Counted from the first letter of the stretch, positions 9,615-18,234 are shown. The stretch: 64,000 nt of DNA from Streptomyces sp. DSM 110735 (GCF_016482685.1 NZ_JACYHF010000008.1:124001-188000); one strand, 5' to 3'. The notes: a model not told the origin generated them from the sequence alone. Program-made: numbers and translations.

Positions 9615-9848
9615 GTGGTACAGGCGTACATCCTGATCCAGACGGAGGTCGGCAAGGCGTCGACCGTCGCCGAGACGATCGGCAGGATTCCCGGAGTGAT
9701 CCGGGCCGAGGACGTCACCGGGCCCTACGACGTCATCGTGCGCGCACAAGCCGACACCGTCGACGAGCTGGGTCGGATGGTGGTCGCGAAGGTCCAGCAA
9801 GTGGACGGCATCACGCGCACCCTGACCTGCCCGGTCGTCCATCTGTAG
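9615..9848 (+). CDS. Stand-alone Lrp/AsnC ligand-binding (RAM) domain protein
   Basis: 77 residues from GTG 9615 with GGAGG just upstream. The whole protein is a single RAM domain (beta-alpha-beta-beta-alpha-beta), with VQAYILIQTEVGKA, GVIRAEDVTGPYDVIVRA and DGITRTLTCPVV; no DNA-binding helix-turn-helix is present. Such half-Lrp proteins are widespread in actinobacteria and may bind amino acids or co-assemble with full-length Lrp proteins; its partner is not in this window. It is divergent from thiL. Confidence 0.92.
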   Translation: MVQAYILIQTEVGKASTVAETIGRIPGVIRAEDVTGPYDVIVRAQADTVDELGRMVVAKVQQVDGITRTLTCPVVHL

Positions 9849-9868
9849 CCCCCGTCTACCCTTGGCCG

Positions 9869-10387
9869 GTGAACTTCTTCCGTCACCGGCTCCTCGGCCT
9901 GCTCGCGCCCGCGCTGCTGATCGCGGTCGCGGGCTGCTCCCCGGCGCCGGGCGGCGGTCCGGTCGAGGCTCCCCGCCCCGACGCGCGCACCGCCCCCCTG
10001 TGCCGGAAGCTGCACGAGGTGCTGCCCGGGACGGTGGACGGCAAGCGCCGCAGCGACCCCGGTCCCCGGTCCGTGTACACGGCGGGCTGGGGAGGCTCGG
10101 CGATCATACTGCGCTGCGGGGTGGTCCGGCCGCCCAAGATGATCGACCCCAAGGTGGCCACGGGGGACGACCCCGACGCGATCCCGGGCGGGGTCGACGG
10201 CGTGGACTGGCTCATGGAGAAACAGGGCGACGGCGTCTGGCGGTTCACCAGCGCCAACCGGCGTGCGTACGTGGAGCTGACCCTGCGGGACCTCGCGAGC
10301 ACGGACGACGCCACCCCGGCGCTCGTCGCCCTGGCCCCGGCCGTGAAGAAGGCGATCCCCGAGGGGATCGCCTCCATGCGGCACTGA
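9869..10387 (+). CDS. DUF3515-type lipoprotein
   Basis: 172 residues from GTG 9869, 20 bp after the RAM-domain gene. The N-terminus is a lipoprotein signal: NFFRHRLLGLLAPALLIAVAGC, with a lipobox ending at a cysteine near residue 23, so it should be anchored on the outer face of the membrane. The mature part contains LCRKLHEVLP, AGWGGSAIILRCGV and VDGVDWLMEKQGDG, typical of the DUF3515 family of actinobacteria, whose function is not known. It may be co-transcribed with the RAM-domain gene. It is convergent with ddlA across a repeat element. Confidence 0.85.
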   Translation: MNFFRHRLLGLLAPALLIAVAGCSPAPGGGPVEAPRPDARTAPLCRKLHEVLPGTVDGKRRSDPGPRSVYTAGWGGSAIILRCGVVRPPKMIDPKVATGDDPDAIPGGVDGVDWLMEKQGDGVWRFTSANRRAYVELTLRDLASTDDATPALVALAPAVKKAIPEGIASMRH

Positions 10388-10394
10388 GAGCGGA

Positions 10395-10605
10395 CTAGGG
10401 CCTGTCGTCAAACTCCCGCCTGCGGAGCGACGCCATGCACGCTCCCCCAAGCTCTGCGAGCAGGGGGTGCCCCCACTCGCCGCACCGGGCGCGAACCCAC
10501 GTACGTCCAGTACGAGGGTCCACGCCCGGCACGCCGAGAGCACGCACCTGACGCCGCTCCGCCCGCCCTCCGGGCGGACGACGGGATTTTGACGACAGAC
10601 CCTAG
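10395..10605. repeat. 211-bp MITE-like element with terminal inverted repeats
   Basis: The ends are imperfect 24-bp inverted repeats: CTAGGGCCTGTCGTCAAA at 10395 and the complement of CTAGGGTCTGTCGTCAAA ending at 10605, differing at two positions over 24. Each end carries CTAG, which could be a 4-bp target duplication of the YTAR type used by IS5-group elements. It has no transposase. Inside are a GC-rich palindromic segment around 10441-10475 and a perfect 8-bp hairpin (TCCGCCCG/CGGGCGGA) at about 10557-10577. The right-hand CTAG supplies the ddlA stop codon. Confidence 0.75.
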
Positions 10606-11762
10606 CGCAGCCCGGTCGAGCGGCGCAGTGCCGCCTGGATCAGGCGGTCCACCAGCTCCGGGTAGGAGATGCCGGACGCCTCCCACATCTTGGGGTACAT
10701 CGAGATCGGCGTGAATCCGGGCAGGGTGTTGATCTCGTTGATGACGAACTCGCCGCCGTCGGTGAGGAAGAAGTCCGCGCGCACGAGCCCCTCGCACGCC
10801 GCCGCCTCGAACGCCTCGACCGCGAGCCGCTGGACCTCGGCGGTCTCCTCGCCGGTGAGCGGGGCGGGGACGACACCGGGCGTGGAGTCGATGTACTTGG
10901 CGTCGAAGTCGTAGTACGCGTGCGCGCTCGGCGGCGGGATCTCGGCGGGGACGGAGGCGCGCGGACCGTCCTCGAACTCCAGGACACCGCACTCGATCTC
11001 GCGACCGCTCAGCGCGGCTTCCACGATGATCTTCGGGTCGTGCCGCTGTGCCTCGGCGATCGCCTCGTCCAGACCGGCGAGACCGTCGACCTTGGTGATG
11101 CCGATGGAGGAGCCCGCGCGGGCGGGCTTCACGAACAGCGGCCAGCCGTGCTCACCCGCGAAGTCCACGATCTTCTTGCGGGCGGCGGACTCGTCCCGCT
11201 CCCACTCGCGGGGCCGGATCACCACGTACGGACCGACCTTGAGCCCGAAGGAGGTGAACACCCGCTTCATGTACTCCTTGTCCTGGCCGACGGCCGAGGC
11301 GAGCACACCGCAGCCGACGTACGGCACACCGGACAGCTCCAGGAGTCCCTGCAGGGTGCCGTCCTCGCCGTAGGGACCGTGCAGCACCGGGAAGACCACG
11401 TCGACCTCGCCGAGCGCCTTGGGCACCGCGCCGGGCTCGCTGTAGACGACCTCGCGGCTGGCCGGGTCGACGGGGAGCACCACGCCGCCCTCGCCCGGCT
11501 CGGCCACGTCCGCGACCTCGGGGGTGCGGCGCTCGGCGATGGCCATGCGCTCCGGCTCGTCGGCCGTCAGCACCCAGCGGCCGTCCCGGGTGATGCCGAT
11601 CGGCAGGACGTCGTACTTGGTCCGGTCGACGGCACCGAGGACGGCGCCGGCGGTGACCGTGGAGATCCCGTGTTCGGAGCTGCGGCCGCCGAAGACGACG
11701 GCCACACGCGGCTTGCGCGACGGCTTCTGCTCGGGGCTCTGGGGGAGGTTCTCGGTGCTCAT
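10602..11762 (-). CDS. ddlA: D-alanine--D-alanine ligase
   Basis: 386 residues from ATG 11762. ATP-grasp ligase of peptidoglycan precursor synthesis: VAVVFGGRSSEHGIS near residue 20, VFPVLHGPYGEDGTLQGLLE, the ATP-binding FVKPARAGSSIGITKV, and the C-terminal metal/substrate motif NEINTLPGFTPISMYPKMW. It makes the D-Ala-D-Ala dipeptide in the cytoplasm. Its TAG stop lies in the CTAG at the edge of the MITE-like element, so the element sits exactly at the gene end. It is the last gene of a plsC-gpsA-ddlA run on the minus strand (72 bp from gpsA). Confidence 0.96.
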   Translation of the reverse strand: MSTENLPQSPEQKPSRKPRVAVVFGGRSSEHGISTVTAGAVLGAVDRTKYDVLPIGITRDGRWVLTADEPERMAIAERRTPEVADVAEPGEGGVVLPVDPASREVVYSEPGAVPKALGEVDVVFPVLHGPYGEDGTLQGLLELSGVPYVGCGVLASAVGQDKEYMKRVFTSFGLKVGPYVVIRPREWERDESAARKKIVDFAGEHGWPLFVKPARAGSSIGITKVDGLAGLDEAIAEAQRHDPKIIVEAALSGREIECGVLEFEDGPRASVPAEIPPPSAHAYYDFDAKYIDSTPGVVPAPLTGEETAEVQRLAVEAFEAAACEGLVRADFFLTDGGEFVINEINTLPGFTPISMYPKMWEASGISYPELVDRLIQAALRRSTGLR

Positions 11763-11834
11763 ATCGCGATGAGCGTACCCGTTAGTACACCGTGGCGACA
11801 GCGCTGACCGGGGCGCTTTCGGGTGCCGTGTCGC

Positions 11835-12845
11835 TCAGTGTCGTTCGGGCTTCGCGCTGCGCGACATCAGCTCCTTGAGGGCGACCACCGGCGGCTTGCC
11901 CTCGTGCACGATGTCCACCACCGTCTCGGTGATGGGCATGTCGATCCCGTGCCTGCGGGCCAGATCCAGCACGGACTCGCAGGACTTGACGCCCTCGGCG
12001 GTCTGCTTGGTGACCGCGATGGTCTCCTCAAGCGTCATGCCCTTGCCGAGGTTGGTGCCGAAGGTGTGGTTGCGCGAGAGCGGCGAGGAGCAGGTGGCGA
12101 CCAGGTCCCCGAGTCCGGCGAGACCGGAGAAGGTGAGCGGGTCGGCGCCGAGCGCCATGCCGAGCCGGGTGGTCTCCGCGAGACCGCGCGTGATGAGCGA
12201 GCCCTTGGCGTTGTCGCCGAGCCCCATGCCGTCGGCGATGCCGACCGCGAGCCCGATCACGTTCTTGACCGCGCCGCCGAGTTCGCAGCCCGCCACGTCG
12301 GTGTTGGTGTACGGCCGGAAGTACGGCGTGTGGCAGGCCGCCTGGAGGCGCCGGGCCACGGACTCGTCGGTGCAGGCGACCACGGCGGCGGCCGGCATCC
12401 GCGCGGCCACCTCACGGGCGAGGTTGGGTCCGGTGACCACCGCGACGCGCTCGGCCGGGATCTTGGCGACGTCCTCGACGACCTCGCTCATCCGCATGGC
12501 GGAGCCGAGTTCGATCCCCTTCATCAGGGAGACGACGACCGTGTGCGGGGCGAGCAGCGGAGCCCACTCGGCGAGGTTGGCGCGCAGCGTCTGGGAGGGG
12601 ATCGTCAGGACGGTGAAGTCCGCGTCCCGCAGCGCCTCGGCGGCGTCCGAGGTGGCGCGCAGGTTGTCCGGGAGTTCGACACCGGGGAGGTAGTCGGGGT
12701 TGGTGCGCGTGGAGTTGACCACCTCGGCCACCTCCGGGCGGCGCGCCCACAGGGTCACCTCGCAGCCCGCGTCGGCGAGCACCATCGCGAAGGCGGTGCC
12801 CCACGATCCGGTGCCCATGACGGCGGCGCGGACGGGTGCGCTCAC
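11835..12845 (-). CDS. gpsA: NAD(P)H-dependent glycerol-3-phosphate dehydrogenase
   Basis: 336 residues from GTG 12845, overlapping the plsC stop by 4 bp. The N-terminal Rossmann motif is VMGTGSWGTAFAMVLADAG; VSLMKGIELGS, VTGPNLAREVAAR and GAVKNVIGLAVGIADGMGLG follow, the last holding the catalytic lysine. It reduces DHAP to sn-glycerol-3-phosphate for phospholipid synthesis. Coupling to the acyltransferase gene upstream places backbone supply and acylation in one operon. Confidence 0.96.
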   Translation of the reverse strand: MSAPVRAAVMGTGSWGTAFAMVLADAGCEVTLWARRPEVAEVVNSTRTNPDYLPGVELPDNLRATSDAAEALRDADFTVLTIPSQTLRANLAEWAPLLAPHTVVVSLMKGIELGSAMRMSEVVEDVAKIPAERVAVVTGPNLAREVAARMPAAAVVACTDESVARRLQAACHTPYFRPYTNTDVAGCELGGAVKNVIGLAVGIADGMGLGDNAKGSLITRGLAETTRLGMALGADPLTFSGLAGLGDLVATCSSPLSRNHTFGTNLGKGMTLEETIAVTKQTAEGVKSCESVLDLARRHGIDMPITETVVDIVHEGKPPVVALKELMSRSAKPERH

Positions 12846-13669
12846 TTGCCGCTCCCCCCTTCGGTGGCGGCGGTCTCGGCGGGAGCGGGCTCCTTGACGG
12901 CGGGCTCCTGCACGGCCGGGCCCTCGACGCCGGACTGGGCGCGGGTCCTGCGGCGCTGCTCGATCCGCTCGCGGCGCGGGTCGTAGGGGATGGCGGGCGC
13001 CTTCTCGCCGCGGATCTCCTCGAGCTGGCGGGTGATGGCGGCCATGATGACCTCGGTCGCCTCCTTGAGCACCTCGGCGGTCATCTCGCGGTCGTAGAAC
13101 CGGGAGAGGTCGACGGGCGGCCCGGCGAGGACGTGGTGGGTCTTGCGCGGGAAGAGATGGGGCTTCTTCGCGTAGGGCGGCAGGAGTTCGTTGACGCCCC
13201 ACTGCGCGACGGGGATGACCGGGCACTTGGTCTGGAGGGCCACGCGGGCCGCTCCGGTCTTGGCGGTCATGGGCCAGCCGTCGGGGTCGCGGGTGAGGGT
13301 GCCCTCGGGGTAGAAGGCGACGCACTCGCCGCGCTCCACGGCGTCGATCGCGGCGCGGAACGCGCTCAGCGCGTCGGTGCTCTCGCGGTAAACCGGGATC
13401 TGTCCGGTGCCGCGCATCGCGGCGCCCACGAATCCCTTCTTGAAAAGGCCGCTCTTCGCGAGGAATCGCGGAACCCGGCCGGTGTTGTACTGATAGTGCG
13501 CGTACGCGAAGGGGTCGACGTGTGAATTGTGGTTCACCGCGGTGATAAATCCGCCCTCGGCCGGAATGTGCTCCATTCCGCGCCAGTCGCGCTTGATCAG
13601 AACCGCCAGCGGCGGTTTGCAGATCACCGCGGCGAAGCGGTACCAGAAGCCGATTCTGCGGCGGGACAC
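12842..13669 (-). CDS. plsC: 1-acyl-sn-glycerol-3-phosphate acyltransferase (PlsC-like)
   Basis: 275 residues from GTG 13669 with GGAGGAAGG upstream. The HX4D catalytic motif is NHNSHVDPFAYAHY near residue 45, and the glycerol-phosphate binding motif is YPEGTLTRDPDG. A hydrophobic N-terminus suggests membrane association. The C-terminal ~45 residues are Pro/Glu/Ala-rich and probably disordered. It should acylate lysophosphatidic acid to phosphatidic acid. It heads the plsC-gpsA pair; ddlA follows 72 bp after gpsA. Confidence 0.92.
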   Translation of the reverse strand: MSRRRIGFWYRFAAVICKPPLAVLIKRDWRGMEHIPAEGGFITAVNHNSHVDPFAYAHYQYNTGRVPRFLAKSGLFKKGFVGAAMRGTGQIPVYRESTDALSAFRAAIDAVERGECVAFYPEGTLTRDPDGWPMTAKTGAARVALQTKCPVIPVAQWGVNELLPPYAKKPHLFPRKTHHVLAGPPVDLSRFYDREMTAEVLKEATEVIMAAITRQLEEIRGEKAPAIPYDPRRERIEQRRRTRAQSGVEGPAVQEPAVKEPAPAETAATEGGSGK

Positions 13670-13889
13670 GCGGACACCTTCCTCCAGGGCCTCTGAGGGC
13701 CGTCATCTCGGCCGGTGGTCGCACAAGTTTCACTTGAGGCCGCCGGTCTGTCGAGAACACCGTACGCCCGCACGTCAGTACGCACCGCCCCCGGACGGGG
13801 CTTCACAGCATTCCCCCAAAACCGGCCGGACGGAAGACGCCCGGGTCCGCGGGTGACAATGATCGCGACGAGAGAGGGACGGTACGCCG

Positions 13890-14540
13890 GTGCAGTGGAC
13901 CTTGGTGATCCCCCTGAAACCCTTGGCACAGGCCAAGAGCAGGCTCGCGGCAGCCGTCCCGGACGGGGTGCGGGCGGGGCTGGTTCTGGCGTTCGCGCAG
14001 GACACGGTGGCGGCGGTACTGGGGTGTACGGGAGTGACGGGTGTGGCGGTCGTCACGGACGACGCGGTGGCCGGGCGGGCACTGGCGGCGCTGGGCGCCC
14101 GGATCGTCCCGGACGTGCCGGGCGGGGGTCTGAACGCCGCCCTGGCGCACGGCGCCGCCGAAGTGCGCGCCCTGCGACCCGGTGCCGCCGTCGCCGCCCT
14201 CAACGCCGATCTGCCCGCGCTGCGTCCTGCGGAGCTGTCCCGGGTCCTCGATGCGGCTGCCGCTTTTCCGCGGGCGTTCCTCGCGGACGCGGCCGGGATC
14301 GGCACCACGCTGCTCACGGCGACCCCGGGGCATCCGCTGGAACCCGGCTTCGGCGGCGCCTCCCGGGACCGGCACCGCGCCTCGGGGGCGGCGGAACTGC
14401 TGCTCGCGGACGTGGACTCGGTACGGCAGGACGTGGACACGGGCGCGGATCTGCGGGCGGCGCTGGCGCTCGGGGTGGGTCCGTACACGGCAGCGTCGGC
14501 GGCGCTGCGACCCTCGGCGGTGCCCGCGCCCGGCCAGTAG
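13890..14540 (+). CDS. cofC: 2-phospho-L-lactate guanylyltransferase (F420 biosynthesis)
   Basis: 216 residues from GTG 13890 with a GAGAGAGGGA purine tract upstream. The nucleotidyltransferase fold starts with WTLVIPLKPLAQAKSRLA and contains VVTDD, GGGLNAALAHGA and LNADLPALRP, then EPGFGGASRDRHRASGA, the CofC/FbiD signature. It activates phospholactate or phosphoenolpyruvate with GTP for coenzyme F420. Streptomycetes use F420 in secondary metabolism and redox reactions. The other fbi genes are not in this window. It is followed 9 bp later by a small conserved protein. Confidence 0.93.
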   Translation: MQWTLVIPLKPLAQAKSRLAAAVPDGVRAGLVLAFAQDTVAAVLGCTGVTGVAVVTDDAVAGRALAALGARIVPDVPGGGLNAALAHGAAEVRALRPGAAVAALNADLPALRPAELSRVLDAAAAFPRAFLADAAGIGTTLLTATPGHPLEPGFGGASRDRHRASGAAELLLADVDSVRQDVDTGADLRAALALGVGPYTAASAALRPSAVPAPGQ

Positions 14541-14549
14541 GCTGCCGTC

Positions 14550-14780
14550 ATGCAGGCGACCGCTTACACCTACGACCCCGAAACCCGCAGCGGACAGGTG
14601 CTGCTGGACGACGGCACCCCGCTGCCCTTCGACGCGGCGGCGTTCGACGCGGGCGGGCTACGGCTGCTCCGGCCGGGTCAGCGGGTACGGATCGAGACCG
14701 AGGGCGCCGGTGGGGCGGAGGGCGCCGAAGGAGCGGGCGGGGAGCGCCGGATCACGCTGGTGACCCTCCAGACGTTCTGA
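14550..14780 (+). CDS. Small CSD-like conserved protein
   Basis: 76 residues from ATG 14550, 9 bp after cofC and probably co-transcribed. The pattern GQVLLDDGTPLPFDAAAF, LRPGQRVRIE and ITLVTLQTF resembles a cold-shock/S1-type OB fold with the loop replaced by a Gly/Ala/Glu-rich stretch. Aromatic RNA-binding residues of true cold-shock proteins are mostly missing, so nucleic-acid binding is uncertain. I recognise it as a conserved neighbour of cofC in streptomycetes but know no function. Confidence 0.75.
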   Translation: MQATAYTYDPETRSGQVLLDDGTPLPFDAAAFDAGGLRLLRPGQRVRIETEGAGGAEGAEGAGGERRITLVTLQTF

Positions 14781-14849
14781 ACCGTCCCCCAGCACACCGC
14801 TTCCGGTGGACGCACCTTCCTATGGACACACCTTCCTGTGAACACACCG

Positions 14850-14880
14850 CGGGCCGGACTCCCGGTGGGAGTCCGGCCCG
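14850..14880. terminator. Bidirectional terminator hairpin between the CSD-like gene and hupS
   Basis: A perfect 14-bp stem (CGGGCCGGACTCCC and its complement) with a 3-nt loop; flanking AACAC and GTGTT can extend it with a bulge. It lies between convergent genes. Just upstream (14805-14848) a short near-tandem motif built on GGACACACCTTCC is repeated about three times. Confidence 0.8.
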
Positions 14881-14930
14881 GCGTGTTGAGCGCCCTCGGG
14901 TGTTCCGGCCGACCGTCGGGGACCTGACGC

Positions 14931-15554
14931 CTAGCGGGCGGTGGCCTTCTTGGCGGCGGTCTTGCGCGCCGTCGACTTCTTGGCGGGCGCCTTCTTCGCG
15001 GTGACCTTCTTCGCCGGAGCCTTCTTGGCGGTGGTCTTCTTCGCGGCGGCGGTCTTGGCGGTCGCCGCCGACTTCTTGGCGGGCGCCTTCTTCGCCGTGG
15101 TCTTCTTCGCGGCGGCCGTCGTCTTGGCCGGGGCCGCCTTCTTGGCGGTGGCCTTCTTCGCGGCGGCGGCCTTGGTGGTCTTCTTGGCCGCGGCCTTCTT
15201 CACCGTCGCGGAAGCGCCGCCGGTGAGGCTGCCCTTGGGCGCCTTCTTCACCGAGACCTCGCCACCGCGCGGCAGCTTCTTCGAACCGCTCACCAGATCC
15301 TTGAAACCCTGGCCGGCGCGGAAGCGCGGCACCGAGGTCTTCTTCACCCGGACCCGCTCGCCGGTCTGCGGGTTACGGGCGTAGCGGGCGGGGCGGTCCA
15401 CCTTCTCGAAGGACCCGAAGCCGGTGACCGAGACCCGGTCGCCCGCGACGACGGCGCGGACGACGGCGTCCAGGACCGCGTCGACAGCATCGGCGGCCTG
15501 CTGGCGGCCCCCCATCTTGTCGGCAATCGCTTCTACGAGCTGCGCCTTGTTCAC
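14931..15554 (-). CDS. hupS: HU-type nucleoid protein with histone H1-like tail
   Basis: 207 residues from GTG 15554 with GAAGGGGAAG upstream. Residues 1-~95 are a canonical HU fold (MNKAQLVEAIADKMGG; VSVTGFGSFEKVDRPARYARNPQTGE, the DNA-intercalating arm; PRFRAGQGFKDLV). The remaining ~110 residues are a Lys/Ala/Pro tail of repeated AAKKTTAKKAPAKK units, like eukaryotic H1. This two-part layout is that of streptomycete HupS, which compacts DNA in spores. The repetitive tail DNA at 14940-15210 is prone to length change. It is a single-gene unit. Confidence 0.95.
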   Translation of the reverse strand: MNKAQLVEAIADKMGGRQQAADAVDAVLDAVVRAVVAGDRVSVTGFGSFEKVDRPARYARNPQTGERVRVKKTSVPRFRAGQGFKDLVSGSKKLPRGGEVSVKKAPKGSLTGGASATVKKAAAKKTTKAAAAKKATAKKAAPAKTTAAAKKTTAKKAPAKKSAATAKTAAAKKTTAKKAPAKKVTAKKAPAKKSTARKTAAKKATAR

Positions 15555-15694
15555 GTCTTCCCCTTCGGAGACATCGCCAGAACGAAAGTGTTCAAGCTTT
15601 TTCGCACGTTAGGCAGATATATACCGCAAATCAAACACGAAACGGGCTTCTCACCCTTGTGCCGCAACGGAATCGGCGTTTCTTCCGGAGAAGT

Positions 15695-15925
15695 TCAGTT
15701 GTCCTCTTCGGGCACTCGGCCCGCGTCGAGGTCTTCGGTGAACCGCTCCAGCCGCCTTGCCGCACCGGCGAGATCGTGTTTGGCCATGGCCGTGATGACC
15801 AGCAGCTTCCGGGTCAGCGCCATCCGTACGCCCTCCGGGACTTGCAGTGCGCGCACTGTTGTGTGCGCTTGTTTGAGTTGGTCCGCGACTGCCGCATAGA
15901 GCTGGAGTTGGCCGTCGTGTTCCAT
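15695..15925 (-). CDS. Small conserved Streptomyces protein of unknown function
   Basis: 76 residues from ATG 15925 (MEHDGQLQLYAAVADQLKQA). An in-frame upstream extension to 15973 is less likely. It is predicted almost wholly helical, with a basic centre (RMALTRKLLVITAMAKHDL) and an acidic end (ERFTEDLDAGRVPEEDN). No known domain or membrane segment is seen. I recognise no function. It lies upstream of hupS on the same strand, with a 140-bp AT-richer gap that probably holds the hupS promoter. Confidence 0.7.
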   Translation of the reverse strand: MEHDGQLQLYAAVADQLKQAHTTVRALQVPEGVRMALTRKLLVITAMAKHDLAGAARRLERFTEDLDAGRVPEEDN

Positions 15926-16110
15926 GCACAGATTGTGCCATCTGGGGCGAGTTGTCGCCTGCGCAGGGGGCAACTGCCGCCTCCGCGTGCCGCGCGAGAG
16001 CCCTTCGAGGAGCCCTTCCGGAGGGCCGTCCTGACCTGCAACTAAGCGTGCGGGAAAGGGAGTTGGGGAAGGAGAGGGACCGGTCCGAAGTCGTCAGGAC
16101 CCGGACATGG

Positions 16111-16143
16111 CTGTACCCCCAATCGTGGTGATCGGGGGTACAG
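16111..16143. terminator. Terminator hairpin downstream of leuD
   Basis: CTGTACCCCC at 16111-16120 pairs with GGGGGTACAG at 16134-16143; after one A-C mismatch three more pairs close a GTGGT loop. It lies 47 bp past the leuD stop. Confidence 0.75.
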
Positions 16144-16189
16144 AGGGGACGTTGGGGTGGCCGAAACCCGTCTTGCGGACGGCTCCGGA

Positions 16190-16783
16190 TCAGACCCGCA
16201 GCGTCCGGGGCTTGAAGGCGGGACGCTCCGCCTCGTAGGCCGCGATGTCGTCCTCGTCGCGCAGGGTGAGGGAGATGTCGTCGAGGCCGTTCAGCAGCCG
16301 CCAGCGGGAGTTCTCGTCCAGCTCGAACGAGGCGGTGACGCCCTCGGCGCGCACCTCGCGGGCTTCGAGGTCGACGGTGATCTCCGCCTCGGGGTCGCTC
16401 TCGGTCAGCTCCCACAGCGCGCCCACGACCTTCTGGTCGAGCACCACCGTGAGCAGCCCGTTCTTCAGCGAGTTGCCGCGGAAGATGTCGGCGAAGCGGG
16501 CGGAGATCACGGTCTTGAAGCCGTAGTTCTGCAGCGCCCAGACCGCGTGCTCGCGGGAGGAACCGGTGCCGAAGTCGGGACCGGCGACCAGGACCGTGGC
16601 ACCCTGGCGCTCGGGGCGGTTGAGGACGAAGGAGGGGTCCTTGCGCCACGCCTCGAAGAGTCCGTCCTCGAAGCCGTCCCGGGTCACCTTCTTGAGCCAG
16701 TGCGCGGGGATGATCTGGTCGGTGTCGACGTTGCTCCGGCGCAGCGGTACGGCCCGGCCGGTGTGGGTGGTGAAGGCTTCCAT
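16190..16783 (-). CDS. leuD: 3-isopropylmalate dehydratase small subunit
   Basis: 197 residues from ATG 16783. Swivel domain of the aconitase family: MEAFTTHTGRAVPLRRSNVD, TDQIIPAHWLKKV, and GPDFGTGSSREHAVWAL, the substrate-binding loop. With LeuC it isomerises 2- to 3-isopropylmalate in leucine synthesis. It starts 20 bp after the leuC stop, so the two form an operon. Transcription should come from the leuC-ndgR intergenic region. Confidence 0.97.
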   Translation of the reverse strand: MEAFTTHTGRAVPLRRSNVDTDQIIPAHWLKKVTRDGFEDGLFEAWRKDPSFVLNRPERQGATVLVAGPDFGTGSSREHAVWALQNYGFKTVISARFADIFRGNSLKNGLLTVVLDQKVVGALWELTESDPEAEITVDLEAREVRAEGVTASFELDENSRWRLLNGLDDISLTLRDEDDIAAYEAERPAFKPRTLRV

Positions 16784-16803
16784 GGTGATCGGGCTCCGGT
16801 TCT

Positions 16804-18234
16804 TCAGACTCCGGCGCCGGCGGGCGCGGTGGCGGCGGACAGGTCGGCGGGCGAGGCCAGATGGCCGAGGACGGCGGTGGCGGCGGCGACCTGCGGGGAG
16901 ACCAGGTGCGTACGGCCGCCCTTGCCCTGCCGGCCCTCGAAGTTGCGGTTGGAGGTGGAGGCGGAACGCTCCCCCGGCGCGAGCTGGTCGGGGTTCATGC
17001 CGAGACACATCGAGCAGCCCGCGTACCGCCATTCGGCACCGGCCTCCTTGAAGACCACGTCCAGCCCCTCGGAGACGGCCTGGAGACCGACCCGCGCGGA
17101 GCCGGGGACGACCAGCATCCGTACGCCGTCGGCGACTTTGCGGCCGTCCAGGATCTCGGCGACCGAGCGCAGGTCCTCGATGCGGCCGTTGGTGCAGGAG
17201 CCTACGAAGACGGTGTCCACGGCGATGTCGCGCAGCGGCTGCCCGGCGGTCAACCCCATGTATTCCAGAGCCTTTTCGGCGGCGTACCGCTCCGAAGCGT
17301 CTTCGTACGAAGCCGGGTCGGGGACGGACGCCGAAAGCGGCGCGCCCTGGCCGGGGTTGGTGCCCCAGGTGACGAACGGGGAGAGCGCGGAGGCGTCGAT
17401 GACGACCTCGGCGTCGAAGACCGCGTCGTCGTCGGTGCGCAGGGTCTTCCAGTACTCCACCGCCGCGTCCCAGTCGGCGCCCTCGGGGGCGTGCGGGCGC
17501 CCCTTCAGGTAGGCGAACGTGGTCTCGTCGGGGGCGATCATGCCCGCGCGGGCGCCCGCTTCGATGGACATGTTGCAGATGGTCATCCGCGCCTCCATCG
17601 AGAGCTTCTCGATGGCCGGTCCCCGGTACTCCAGGACGTAGCCCTGGCCGCCGCCGGTGCCGATGCGGGCGATGATCGCGAGGATCAGGTCCTTGGCGGT
17701 GACGCCGCCCGGCAGTTCGCCCTCGACGGTGATGGCCATGGTCTTCGGGCGGGCCATCGGCAGCGTCTGGGTGGCCAGCACGTGCTCGACCTGGGAGGTG
17801 CCGATGCCGAACGCCAGCGCGCCGAACGCGCCGTGCGTGGAGGTGTGGGAGTCGCCGCAGACGACGGTGGTGCCGGGCTGGGTCAGTCCGAGCTGCGGTC
17901 CCACGACGTGGACGACGCCCTGCTCGACGTCGCCGAGCGGGTGCAGCCGGACGCCGAACTCCGCGCAGTTGCGGCGCAGCGTCTCGAGCTGGGCGCGGGA
18001 GACCGGGTCGGCGATGGGCTTGTCGATGTCCAGCGTCGGGGTGTTGTGATCCTCGGTGGCGATGGTGAGGTCGAGCCTGCGCACCCGGCGGCCGTCCTTG
18101 CGCAGCCCGTCGAACGCCTGCGGGCTGGTCACCTCGTGCAGCAGGTGCAGATCGATGTAGAGGAGGTCGGGCTCGCCCTCGGCGCGCCGGACGACATGGT
18201 CGTCCCAGACCTTCTCCGCGAGTGTCCTACCCAT
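16804..18234 (-). CDS. leuC: 3-isopropylmalate dehydratase large subunit
   Basis: 476 residues from ATG 18234 with GGAGGGAAA 6 nt upstream. Aconitase-type protein with the three [4Fe-4S] cysteines in VFVGSCTNGRIEDL and CSMCLGMNPDQLAPGER, and VCGDSHTSTHGAFGALAFGIG near residue 130. Cytoplasmic, leucine pathway, working with LeuD. The gene is divergent from ndgR, whose product is known in Streptomyces as an amino-acid-responsive IclR-family regulator of leu genes; the 197-bp gap contains a candidate operator. Confidence 0.97.
   Translation of the reverse strand: MGRTLAEKVWDDHVVRRAEGEPDLLYIDLHLLHEVTSPQAFDGLRKDGRRVRRLDLTIATEDHNTPTLDIDKPIADPVSRAQLETLRRNCAEFGVRLHPLGDVEQGVVHVVGPQLGLTQPGTTVVCGDSHTSTHGAFGALAFGIGTSQVEHVLATQTLPMARPKTMAITVEGELPGGVTAKDLILAIIARIGTGGGQGYVLEYRGPAIEKLSMEARMTICNMSIEAGARAGMIAPDETTFAYLKGRPHAPEGADWDAAVEYWKTLRTDDDAVFDAEVVIDASALSPFVTWGTNPGQGAPLSASVPDPASYEDASERYAAEKALEYMGLTAGQPLRDIAVDTVFVGSCTNGRIEDLRSVAEILDGRKVADGVRMLVVPGSARVGLQAVSEGLDVVFKEAGAEWRYAGCSMCLGMNPDQLAPGERSASTSNRNFEGRQGKGGRTHLVSPQVAAATAVLGHLASPADLSAATAPAGAGV

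Noticed and set aside
10408..10992. Minus-strand frame through the MITE-like element as a transposase fragment
   Set aside because: It runs from ddlA out-of-frame into the repeat, has no DDE or other transposase motif, and the element is too short to encode one.
14940..15210. Repetitive DNA inside hupS as a CRISPR or VNTR array
   Set aside because: It encodes the Lys/Ala tail of HupS in frame; the periodicity follows the AAKK peptide unit.
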